Source: Gammaproteobacteria bacterium (GTDB lineage: Bacteria; Pseudomonadota; Gammaproteobacteria; Steroidobacterales; Steroidobacteraceae). Taken from it: a stretch of 6,376 nucleotides of DNA. Where the stretch lies: assembly GCA_020846815.1 (NCBI GenBank), contig JADLDF010000373.1:1-6376 (forward strand), written 5' to 3'. Positions 1-6,193 of this stretch are shown piece after piece (within the stretch, counting starts at the first letter, position 1; each line of letters opens with the position of its first letter). The position numbers and the translations under genes are program-made. The notes beneath the pieces were generated by a model. The model did no database searches, had not been told where the DNA came from, and saw only the letters and a list, made by a program, of their open reading frames with translations.

Positions 1-50
1 GCGAGCGCCTTGACATCGTCCCAGGTGGCGGGACGGGTGAACTCGCTCAA
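1..50 (-). CDS. 5' end of a gene cut by the window edge, possibly a nucleotidyltransferase (AbiEii-like)
   Basis: An open frame begins with TTG at 50-48 and runs off the window. Its first residues read (M)SEFTRPATWDDVKALA. The TTG overlaps the TGA stop of the preceding 73-aa gene as TTGA, the usual sign of translational coupling. The short TWDDVKALA start recalls the N-terminus of small nucleotidyltransferase-fold proteins found next to small partner genes, but 16 residues cannot prove this and the catalytic GG/GS...DxD motif lies outside the window. The call rests mainly on the 4-nt overlap and the open frame; the family is a guess from memory. Confidence 0.4.
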   Translation of the reverse strand, partial: MSEFTRPATWDDVKAL

Positions 51-268
51 CGCTGGCGTTCGACGATGGCGTCGACGAGCCATCGCAAACGGTCGGCGTC
101 CATCTCCTCGGCGCTGCGATAGCGAAAGACGCCTTTCGGCGCGCGCGTGACGTAGCGCGCGTTGGCGGCCACCGCGGCGCGATCCTCAGGCGTCAGGGGC
201 TGGCCGTCGCGCGAACGGCGGCGCCCCACGGTCCGCTGGATCGGCTGCTGGTCGAAGACGGACGACAT
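47..268 (-). CDS. 73-aa basic hypothetical protein, possible antitoxin-like partner of the overlapping downstream gene
   Basis: From ATG at 268 the protein is 73 aa, with a basic N-terminal stretch (TVGRRRSR, about residues 14-21), then PLTPEDRAAVAANARYVT, and a C-terminal APKGVFRYRSAEEMDADRLRWLVDAIVERQ. The 'APKGVFRYRS..E' plus 'RWLVD' pattern recalls small uncharacterised proteins encoded just before nucleotidyltransferase-type genes. No signal peptide or membrane segment is visible. The frame stays open to an earlier ATG at 334, which would add 22 residues with little protein-like character. I prefer 268 because a promoter-like element ends just before it and the family-like part starts there, although no clear Shine-Dalgarno precedes it. 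The stop overlaps the next start by 4 nt, so the two are probably co-translated. Function is unknown; a toxin-antitoxin role is inference from gene arrangement only. Confidence 0.6.
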   Translation of the reverse strand: MSSVFDQQPIQRTVGRRRSRDGQPLTPEDRAAVAANARYVTRAPKGVFRYRSAEEMDADRLRWLVDAIVERQR

Positions 269-274
269 GGACCG

Positions 275-303
275 AGCGTAACCAAGCGCACGATTGTCGG
301 CAA
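275..303 (-). promoter_or_regulatory. Candidate sigma70-type promoter, possibly giving a leaderless mRNA
   Basis: On the minus strand, TTGCCG (303-298, 4/6 to TTGACA) is followed by exactly 17 nt and then TACGCT (280-275, 3/6 to TATAAT). Only six bases separate the -10 box from the ATG at 268, so transcription would begin at or next to the start codon. That fits the absence of a Shine-Dalgarno sequence there. The -10 match is weak and chance is a real possibility. Confidence 0.25.
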
Positions 304-485
304 CGCCGGCCTGGCCGCGCCGGCCGACTGCCATGCATCACCCGGCGATGACGTCGCCTGCGGCCGCGATTGGCGAGCCGGCCATGACCTCGCCGAGCGT
401 GAACTCCGAGGCGACGGACCGACGGCCTCGGTCCCGGGGTCGGGGCGACGCAAAACTGCGGGCAAATCGGCAGTAATGGCGCTGG

Positions 486-513
486 GCAGACTGCCGACGA
501 TCGCCTAGTCTGC
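486..513. promoter_or_regulatory. Inverted repeat in the divergent intergenic region, possible operator
   Basis: GCAGACT (486-492) and AGTCTGC (507-513) are perfect 7-bp inverted arms around a 14-nt spacer that itself contains the palindrome CGATCG. The element lies 44 nt before the S41 peptidase start, in the 288-nt gap (269-556) between that gene and the divergent 73-aa gene. The spacing of about two helical turns between arm centres suits a dimeric repressor. It could instead be a hairpin in the 5' leader; there is no T-run after it that would make it a terminator. I see no gene in the rest of 269-556. Confidence 0.35.
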
Positions 514-556
514 GGTCTTTCAGGCATGCGATTCCGTTGCGGCTGCGGGGTGCCTC

Positions 557-2167
557 ATGTTTGCGGTCGGATGCCGCACCTGGGCGACATCATCGATCAT
601 CGTCCTGCTGCTCGCCGGTTGTGGCGGCGGGGGCGGGGGAGGTGGCACGACCGTCACGGTTCCGCCAACCGCCACCACCCCGACGCGGCCGGCGGATCCG
701 CCGTGGACCAGCGGTGTTTTCGATGCCCCGTCCGCGTTCGCAGCCCGCTGCGCCGTGCCGCGCACCGGCACCGATCCGACCACCGGCCGGGCCTACCCGG
801 ACATGCTGGGCTCGACGATCTGGGAAAATCACTGGCTGCGCGCCTGGTCGAAGGCCTATTACCTCTGGTACCGCGAGCTGCCGGACCTGAACCCGGCGGC
901 CTATGGCTCGACCGAGAGCTATTTCGACCTGCTGAAGACTTCGGCGACGACGGCGAGTGGCGCTGCCAAGGACCGCTTCCATTTCACCTACCTGACCAGC
1001 GACTGGGTCGCGCTGTCCCAGTCCGGTATCGCGGTCGGTTACGGTGCCGAGTGGGCTCTGCTGCAGAGCCGGCCGCCGCGCCGGCTGCTGATCGCCTATG
1101 TCGAGCCCGGCTCGCCGGCCGCGCTCGCGGGTCTGCGCCGCGGCACCGAGGTGCTGACGGCCGACGGCGTCGACCTCGTCAACGACAACACCCAGGCCGG
1201 TGTCGACACGCTGAACGCAGCGCTGTTCCCGTCGACCGCGGGTGCGCATACCTTCGACGTCCGCGACGTTGGCAGCACGCTCACGCGCCGCATCTCCATG
1301 ACCGCGGCACCAGTCACCTCGACGCCGGTACAGAACGTCCGCACTTACACGAGCGGCACCGGCGTGGTCGGCTATCTGCTGTTCAACGATCACATCGCGA
1401 CTGCCGAGCGCCAGCTGGTCGAGGCGTTCACCCAGCTGCAGTCGGCGAGCGTCGCCGATCTGGTCATCGACCTGCGCTACAACGGTGGCGGCTATCTCGA
1501 CATCGCCAGCGAAGTCGCGTTCATGATCGCAGGCCCGGGACACACGACCGGCAAAGCCTTCGAGCGTCTCGCGTTCAACGACAAGTACCCGAGCACCAAC
1601 CCGATCACCGGCGCGGCGATCACACCGACGCCGTTCCACCCGACGGCGCGCGGCTTTTCGGTGAGCACCGGCAGCGCGCTGCCGACGCTGAATCTCGCCC
1701 GCGTGTTCGTGCTGACCGGCCCGGGCACCTGCTCGGCCAGCGAGTCGATCATCAACGGCCTGCGCGGAGCCGGCGTCGAAGTCATCCAGATCGGTTCGGC
1801 GACTTGCGGCAAGCCCCATGGCTTCTATCCGCAGGACAACTGCGGCACGACCTATTTCACGATCCAGTTCGCCGGCGTCAACGAGCAGGGCTTCGGCGAC
1901 TACAGCGACGGCTTCCGCCCGCAGAACACCACCGGTGCCGGCGATGCGCGGCTGCCCGGCTGCTCGGTCGCCGACGACTTCACCCGCGAGCTCGGCGACC
2001 CGCTGGAAGCACGGCTCGCCGCGGCACTCGCCTACCGGCAGACCCGCAGCTGCCCGGCGCCGAGCGGCACCGACGAACCGCGCGCTCTCGAAATGACCGG
2101 CAGCGACGCCGTCGCGCTGTCGAAGCCCGAGATCCGCATGAACCGGATCCTGGGCAGGATGCCATGA
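557..2167 (+). CDS. S41-family (C-terminal-processing type) serine peptidase, PDZ-containing lipoprotein
   Basis: The 536-aa product is a predicted exported lipoprotein peptidase of the tail-specific/CTP group. Residues 1-22 form a signal peptide ending in a lipobox (LAGC, Cys22), followed by eight glycines and a Thr/Pro-rich linker to about residue 50. A CTP-like N-terminal region with WLRAWSKAYYLWYRE (93-107) and KDRFHFTYL (138-146) precedes a PDZ-like domain at about 155-250 (EPGSPAALAGLRRGTEVLTADG). The S41 core, about 265-425, has DLRYNGGG (305-312), the nucleophile motif GTCSASES (390-397) and Lys419 in the CGK motif. These are the expected Ser and Lys of the catalytic dyad, 24 or 26 residues apart depending on which Ser is used. 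Several Cys (65, 392, 418, 429, 469, 499) could form disulfides, fitting an extracytoplasmic site. Substrate is unknown. No other start fits as well; the only weak ribosome-binding-like stretch is GGGGTG just upstream. The stop overlaps the next gene as ATGA. Confidence 0.9.
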   Translation: MFAVGCRTWATSSIIVLLLAGCGGGGGGGGTTVTVPPTATTPTRPADPPWTSGVFDAPSAFAARCAVPRTGTDPTTGRAYPDMLGSTIWENHWLRAWSKAYYLWYRELPDLNPAAYGSTESYFDLLKTSATTASGAAKDRFHFTYLTSDWVALSQSGIAVGYGAEWALLQSRPPRRLLIAYVEPGSPAALAGLRRGTEVLTADGVDLVNDNTQAGVDTLNAALFPSTAGAHTFDVRDVGSTLTRRISMTAAPVTSTPVQNVRTYTSGTGVVGYLLFNDHIATAERQLVEAFTQLQSASVADLVIDLRYNGGGYLDIASEVAFMIAGPGHTTGKAFERLAFNDKYPSTNPITGAAITPTPFHPTARGFSVSTGSALPTLNLARVFVLTGPGTCSASESIINGLRGAGVEVIQIGSATCGKPHGFYPQDNCGTTYFTIQFAGVNEQGFGDYSDGFRPQNTTGAGDARLPGCSVADDFTRELGDPLEARLAAALAYRQTRSCPAPSGTDEPRALEMTGSDAVALSKPEIRMNRILGRMP

Positions 2168-2643
2168 GACGGTGCGTCCGCCGCCTCGCGCTGCTCGCGA
2201 GTAGCCTCGCGCTTGCCACGCCCGGCTTGCTGGCCGGCTGCCAGGGGTTTGCAGGGACGCGTTCGGCGGCGGGTGCCGGCGCCGCCGGGCAGGAGGCCCG
2301 GGATCCCTGGCAGCCTGCCGTGCTGGTCGCGCCAGCCGACGCCACGGCGAACGCGGCCTTGCAGGCGGCGCTGCAACGGCTGGTTGGGCAACGCCGTCTG
2401 ACCCTCGCGCCCGGGGCCTTCTTCGACTCGAGCGAGCTGGTGCTCGAGCGCGAGCGTCCGCCCGGCCCTTCCGGCCGGCTCGCGACCGGCCGCGAGCTCG
2501 AGCCACCGATCCTGGTGCGCCTGCGCTGGCGGGCCGGGCGCTGCGCGCTGGAACGTGGCGACCACGCCGCACACCGGGTCGAGGTCGAAGGTCTGCGCTG
2601 CCGGCCGCTCGCGGTTGACGCCAAGCGGCCAGATCGCTCTTGA
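2164..2643 (+). CDS. 159-aa lipoprotein of unknown function, coupled to the S41 peptidase
   Basis: The ATG at 2164 overlaps the peptidase stop codon as ATGA, so the two are almost certainly co-translated. The protein starts with a basic n-region (MRRCVRR), a hydrophobic stretch and a clear lipobox LAGC with Cys26, so it should be a membrane-anchored lipoprotein. After an Ala/Gly-rich linker (27-47), the mature part has PAVLVAPADATANAALQAAL (51-70), RLTLAPGAFFDSSELVLERERP (78-99) and a C-terminal region with Cys128 and Cys146 that could pair in a disulfide. The pattern 'aal..al..lvG...LapgaF..SS.LvlER.rP' resembles small uncharacterised exported proteins; I know no biochemical role. Its position suggests a partner, inhibitor or substrate of the peptidase, which is inference. 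The gene is easy to miss because its frame stays open far upstream, across the peptidase gene. Confidence 0.75.
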   Translation: MRRCVRRLALLASSLALATPGLLAGCQGFAGTRSAAGAGAAGQEARDPWQPAVLVAPADATANAALQAALQRLVGQRRLTLAPGAFFDSSELVLERERPPGPSGRLATGRELEPPILVRLRWRAGRCALERGDHAAHRVEVEGLRCRPLAVDAKRPDRS

Positions 2644-2720
2644 CGGGTGGTTTGGCCCGCGGGATTCGATGTCGTGGTCAACCTTCGAAGCCGGGCAGCG
2701 TTGAGAGGGGGGAGCCGGCT

Positions 2721-2728
2721 AAGGGGTG
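2721..2728 (+). promoter_or_regulatory. Ribosome binding site that favours the ATG at 2735
   Basis: AAGGGGTG sits 6 nt before ATG 2735 and resembles AAGGAGGTG. The in-frame GTG at 2726 lies inside this element and would have only the more distant GGGGGAG (about 2707-2713) as its ribosome site, 12 nt away. This supports ATG 2735 over GTG 2726. Confidence 0.5.
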
Positions 2729-2734
2729 AAAGCC

Positions 2735-4030
2735 ATGGTCCAACGGAGGCTGTCGAAACAGCTGCGTTGCGCACTCGTCGCGGTGGCGGCGGGCGCCCTT
2801 CTCGCCTGTGGCGGGGGCGGCTCCGGTGGCGATGCGCCGCCGACGTCGACCACGTCCACGCCGGTGCCCCCGGCGCAGTCCATCGATGAATTCCGCCTGG
2901 AGCCGGCCGCCGGCACCACCATCGGCGTCGGACAGCAGATCGACCTGTTCGGCGCGTACCGGGCCCGTCGCGCCGACCCCTGGCCCGAATATGTCGACCC
3001 GCAGCTGATCGTCTTCAGCTCCTCGCAACCGGGCGTGGCGGTGGTCACCAGCGGCGGCGGCGTGCGCGGCCTGTCCGCCGGCACCACGACCCTCACCGCC
3101 ACCTATCGATCGATCAGCTCGCAGATCCGGATCGTGGTCGCCGGTTCTTACGAGCAGCGCAGCGTGGACGTACCGGGCCAGGGCCGGCGCAGCTATGCCA
3201 TCTACGTTCCCGCGGCAACCAGCGGGCCGCGACCCCTGCTGCTGGCGATCCACGGCGGCGGCGGCACGGCGCGCATCCATGCCTCCATGACCCTGCTCGC
3301 GCGGCTGGGTGCGGAGCAGGGCATCCTGATCGCCTGGCCGGAAGGCACCGGCGCGATCCAGACGTTCAACGCCGGCTCCTGCTGTGGCGGCGCACAGACG
3401 CAGGACGTCGACGACGTGGCCTTCCTGTCCGCGATGATCGACGACATCGAGGCAAACCATGAGGTCGATCCGGCGCGGGTGTATGCGTCGGGCTTCTCGA
3501 ACGGCGGCATGATGTCCTATCGCCTTGCCTGCCAGATGGCCGATCGCATTTCGGGCATCGCGGCGGTGAGCGGCGCCTCCGGGCAGAACGACCGGAGCGG
3601 CAACAGCTACTACGCCTGTACGCCGACCCGGCCCATCCGCATCCTGCACTTCCACGCGACCAATGACCGCAACTACCCGTACGCGGGCGGGTTCGGTGAG
3701 GGCCTGTCGAACACGGACTTCTTCCCGGTCGAGGCGACGATTGCCGACTGGCGCGCCCGCAACAACCTGGGCCCGCAGACCCGCATCGAAACGCTGACCG
3801 CGACGACGACCTGCATCCACCATGAATCGCCGCTGGATACGGCCCGCACCAGTGCGCCGGTGACGCTCTGCAGGTCCGACCCACCGGACCTGTTCGATCC
3901 GGTCAACGACATCGTCTTCGGCGGCGGACATTCCTGGCCGGGCGGCAGCCGTTCGCCTTCGCCGGGCGGTGATGTGCCGCTGCAGGATTTCGACGCCGGT
4001 ACGTACCTGTGGGGATTGCTGAGCCGTTGA
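2735..4030 (+). CDS. PHB-depolymerase/feruloyl-esterase-like alpha/beta hydrolase lipoprotein with Ig-like domain
   Basis: The 431-aa protein (434 if GTG 2726 is used) belongs to the LpqC/poly(3-hydroxybutyrate) depolymerase group of carbohydrate and polyester esterases. A signal peptide ends in lipobox LLAC (Cys25), followed by GGGGSGG and a Thr/Pro linker to about 47. Residues about 48-135 look like a bacterial Ig-like (Big) domain (SIDEFRLEPA..TIGVGQQIDLFG, GLSAGTTTLTATY). The hydrolase domain, about 140-431, shows the oxyanion-hole motif HGGGG (173-177), the family's NAGSCCG (212-218), nucleophile elbow GFSNGG with Ser255, acid Asp311 in HATNDRNYPY, and His399 in GGGHSWPGG. The triad is therefore complete. 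It should cleave ester bonds in an extracellular polymer or plant-derived ester; the substrate cannot be told from sequence. It lies 91 nt after the small lipoprotein gene with no obvious terminator between, so read-through from the peptidase operon is possible. Confidence 0.9.
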   Translation: MVQRRLSKQLRCALVAVAAGALLACGGGGSGGDAPPTSTTSTPVPPAQSIDEFRLEPAAGTTIGVGQQIDLFGAYRARRADPWPEYVDPQLIVFSSSQPGVAVVTSGGGVRGLSAGTTTLTATYRSISSQIRIVVAGSYEQRSVDVPGQGRRSYAIYVPAATSGPRPLLLAIHGGGGTARIHASMTLLARLGAEQGILIAWPEGTGAIQTFNAGSCCGGAQTQDVDDVAFLSAMIDDIEANHEVDPARVYASGFSNGGMMSYRLACQMADRISGIAAVSGASGQNDRSGNSYYACTPTRPIRILHFHATNDRNYPYAGGFGEGLSNTDFFPVEATIADWRARNNLGPQTRIETLTATTTCIHHESPLDTARTSAPVTLCRSDPPDLFDPVNDIVFGGGHSWPGGSRSPSPGGDVPLQDFDAGTYLWGLLSR

Positions 4031-4120
4031 GCGAAGACAGCGGTGCATTCATCGTCGCCGCCCATGGATCCCATTGGAACAACGCATCGCCAGGCGCTCG
4101 GAGGCCATGCACGGGTTGGC
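4031..4120. other. Convergent intergenic gap without a recognisable terminator
   Basis: The 90 nt between the esterase stop and the convergent AidB-like stop hold only short imperfect repeats, such as ATGG-ATC-CCAT near 4063. No GC-rich stem with a T-tract is visible on either strand. Termination may be factor-dependent. Confidence 0.5.
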
Positions 4121-5815
4121 TCAAATGCGCGGCGTCGCACGCGCGATGATCGCCGCGCAGTCGACGCCGCGCGGCAGCGTGCCGTACTGACGGGGACCCG
4201 CGCCTTCGAGGCGCGACGCGCAGTAGGCGTCGGCCACGGCGGGCGGCGCGTGCTGCACTAGCAGCGCGGCCTGGATCGCGAGCGCCATGCGATCGACGAT
4301 CCGGCGGGCGCGATATTCCAGGTCCGTCCGGTCCGCGAATTCCTGCTGCAGCTCCGCCACCCAGCGATCGAGCCGGGCATCGGCGCCGCGCGAGCGCGCG
4401 AGCTCGGCGAAGAACGCATCGACGACGGCCGGCGTCCTGTGCGCTGCGCGCAGCATGTCGAGGCACTGCACGTTGCCGCTGCCTTCCCAGATCGCATTGA
4501 CGGGCGCTTCGCGATAGAGCCGCGGGAACGGGCCATCCTCCATGACGCCGCTGCCGCCGATGCATTCCATCGCCTCGTAGGCATGCTGCGGCGTGCGCTT
4601 GCAGATCCAGTACTTGCCGACCGAGGTGACCAGGCGTACCAGCGCGTCCTCGTGGGGGTCGCTGCGATGATCCATGGCGCGCGCCAGGCGCATGGTCAGT
4701 GCGAGCGAGCCCTCGTGCTCGAGCACGAGATCGGCCAGCACGTTCTGCATCAGCGGCTGCTCGATGAGCAGCCGGCCGAAAGCTGCGCGCCGCGAGCAGT
4801 GGTGCAGCGCGAGCGCCGTGGCTGCGCGCTGCGCCGCACTCGAGCCGATCATGCAGTCGTAGCGCGTCATCGAGACCATTTCGATGATGGTGCGCACGCC
4901 GCGGCCTTCCTCGCCCACCATCCAGGCGAGCGCGCCGCGCAGCTCGGTCTCGCTGCTGGCATTCGAGACATTGCCCATCTTGCGCTTGAGCCGCAGCACA
5001 TGGAACGCGTTCCTGCTGCCGTCGGGCCGCCAGCGCGGCATCAGGAAGCAGCTCAATCCGCGCGGTGCCTGCGCGAGCACCAGGAAGGCGTCGCACATCG
5101 GCGCCGAGACGAAGTACTTGTGGCCCACCAGTCCATAAGGCGCGCCGGGACCGCTTGCGGCGCCGAGCGCATGGGCGCGCGTGGTGTTGGCGCGTACGTC
5201 GGAGCCGCCCTGTTTCTCGGTCATCGCCATGCCGATGGTGAGCCCGGCCTTCTGCGCGTCGGGCAGGTTGCGCGGGTCGTAGACGCGCGCCGTGATCTTC
5301 GGCAGCCAGGCCGCGGCCAGCGCCGGTGTCGTCTGCAGCGCCGGCACCGATGCGAAGGTCATGGTCACGGGACAGGTGTGGCCGGCTTCGGCCTGGGTTT
5401 GCAGATAGAAACGGGCCGCGCGCGCGACGTGCGCGCCACTCCCCGGATGCGTCCAGGGCGAGGAATGCAGGCCGTGCTCGATCGAGGTGCGCATGAGCTC
5501 GTGGTAGGCCGGGTGGAATCGCACCAGATCGACGCGATGGCCGAAGCGGTCGTGCGTGTCGAGCTCGGGCGGGTAGCGGTTGGCCTGCACGCCTAGCTCG
5601 AGATGGTCGGCCGAGCCGGTCAGGCGGCCGAACTCGCCGAGCGCAGCGTCGGCCCAGCCGGCACCTTCGCGGTGCACGGCCTCCACCAGCGCCGGGTTCT
5701 GCCGGTACATGTCGTAACCGGCCAGTTCGCTGCCGACGTTGACGACTTCGTGGGTCTCGGCGAGGTAGCGGTGCCCGGCAGTCCGCGGAGCAACGGGATC
5801 GACCGGTGCGTTCAT
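4121..5815 (-). CDS. AidB-like acyl-CoA dehydrogenase family flavoprotein
   Basis: The 564-aa product is close in length to E. coli AidB (541 aa) and carries its hallmarks, so it should be a cytoplasmic FAD-binding homotetrameric member of the acyl-CoA dehydrogenase superfamily. Visible motifs are the family signature MTEKQGGSDV (198-207), GHKYFVSAP (231-239), KRKMGNVSNASSE (278-290), RYDCMIGSSAAQR (318-330), the second signature ECIGGSGVMED...R...E (417-436) and NAIWEGSGN (440-448), with Glu444 where the family usually places its catalytic base. The N-terminal N/D/R-rich region with LPPEL-like YPPELDTHDRFG (81-92) is also AidB-like. AidB is linked to the adaptive response to alkylation and has weak isovaleryl-CoA dehydrogenase activity; whether this copy is a DNA-protection protein or a metabolic enzyme cannot be decided here. 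ATG 5815 is chosen because the AidB-type sequence starts there and GAGG (5828-5825) lies 9 nt upstream. The frame stays open further upstream into a Fic remnant, so longer starts at 6169 or 6295 are possible but unlikely. No ada or alkB neighbour is seen. Confidence 0.88.
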   Translation of the reverse strand: MNAPVDPVAPRTAGHRYLAETHEVVNVGSELAGYDMYRQNPALVEAVHREGAGWADAALGEFGRLTGSADHLELGVQANRYPPELDTHDRFGHRVDLVRFHPAYHELMRTSIEHGLHSSPWTHPGSGAHVARAARFYLQTQAEAGHTCPVTMTFASVPALQTTPALAAAWLPKITARVYDPRNLPDAQKAGLTIGMAMTEKQGGSDVRANTTRAHALGAASGPGAPYGLVGHKYFVSAPMCDAFLVLAQAPRGLSCFLMPRWRPDGSRNAFHVLRLKRKMGNVSNASSETELRGALAWMVGEEGRGVRTIIEMVSMTRYDCMIGSSAAQRAATALALHHCSRRAAFGRLLIEQPLMQNVLADLVLEHEGSLALTMRLARAMDHRSDPHEDALVRLVTSVGKYWICKRTPQHAYEAMECIGGSGVMEDGPFPRLYREAPVNAIWEGSGNVQCLDMLRAAHRTPAVVDAFFAELARSRGADARLDRWVAELQQEFADRTDLEYRARRIVDRMALAIQAALLVQHAPPAVADAYCASRLEGAGPRQYGTLPRGVDCAAIIARATPRI

Positions 5816-5879
5816 GTCGGTTTGCCTCGGGCGTGAGAACGGGGGGATCGCCGCGCGACCGGTTTGCGGTCCTCGTCGT

Positions 5880-5897
5880 TCGACAGTGGCCTGTCGA
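5880..5897. promoter_or_regulatory. Perfect palindrome upstream of the AidB-like gene, candidate operator
   Basis: TCGACAG-TGGC-CTGTCGA on the plus strand is a perfect 7-bp inverted repeat with a 4-nt centre, 65 nt before the AidB-like start codon. Directly beyond it (5898-5910), on the promoter side, is an AT-rich patch reading AACGTAAACTTA on the minus strand, from which TAAACT could serve as a -10 box (4/6). The position and symmetry suit a repressor site just downstream of the transcription start; a short leader hairpin is the alternative. Confidence 0.4.
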
Positions 5898-5938
5898 CTA
5901 AGTTTACGTTCCAGGTCGCCATTGAGACGCCAGGCACG

Positions 5939-6169
5939 GCCGGCCAGCGCAGGCTCGATGTCCCGCGGGCGCGTATCGTGGCCCTCGATCAGGTTCGAGT
6001 AGTAGGTATTCATGATGCGCACCAGGGCGGCCAGATGAGCGGCGGTACGCGGATGGAGTGCGCGTCCCAGCGTGGCCGACTGCGCGCCCAGCTCCGTCAG
6101 CAGATCGGCGATGGCAGTCGAGGCCGACTCGAGCAGGGCCGGCTCGATTCGTGCGGTGGACTCTGGCAT
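5939..6169 (-). pseudogene. N-terminal remnant of a Fic-family (AMPylase) protein
   Basis: From ATG 6169 about 77 residues match the start of Fic proteins: LHPRTAAHLAALVRIMNTYYSNLIEGHDTRPRDIEPALAG. SNLIEG (58-63) fits the class II inhibitory-helix motif [S/T]xxxE[G/N], whose Glu blocks productive ATP binding in intact Fic enzymes. The rest of the protein, including the catalytic HPFxxGNGRxxR loop, is missing, and there is no room for it before the AidB-like gene. After about 5939 the reading turns into low-complexity Arg-rich sequence unlike Fic. The frame then runs into the AidB-like gene without a stop. I read this as a deletion relic. It could instead be a short expressed inhibitory-helix polypeptide or the head of a 682-aa fusion. 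The family match is from recognisable motifs, not from a search. Confidence 0.7.
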
Positions 6170-6193
6170 CTGGCCGGTCTTACAGAAAGCCAA

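Noticed and set aside
625..643. G-rich tract as a phase-variable repeat or G-quadruplex
   Set aside because: The runs are only five G long and interrupted, and they simply encode the Gly tether after the lipobox; too short for frequent slippage.
526..2163. Long plus-strand open frame overlapping the S41 peptidase in another frame
   Set aside because: Its translation is His/Arg/Ala-rich with no recognisable domain, whereas the overlapping frame carries the lipobox, PDZ and S41 motifs. Only its last part, from 2164, is a real gene.
590..2572. Long minus-strand open frame opposite the peptidase and lipoprotein genes
   Set aside because: Arg/Ala-rich antisense shadow produced by GC-rich codons; no motifs or ribosome site.
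2678..4048. Long minus-strand open frame opposite the esterase gene
   Set aside because: The sense strand encodes a complete esterase with catalytic triad; the antisense product has no domain-like pattern.
4031..4120. Bidirectional rho-independent terminator between convergent genes
   Set aside because: No GC-rich stem followed by a T-run on either strand.
3903..5096. Minus-strand open frame overlapping the AidB-like gene in another frame
   Set aside because: Out-of-frame shadow of the AidB-like gene; fragments such as RRLPGAR are low-complexity.
4439..5596. Plus-strand open frame opposite the AidB-like gene
   Set aside because: No signal peptide, motif or ribosome site, and the other strand is clearly coding.
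5902..5910. GTTTACGTT as a LiuR-type (branched-chain amino acid regulator) site
   Set aside because: Only one half-site resembles the ACGTAAA arm; the other half shows no match.
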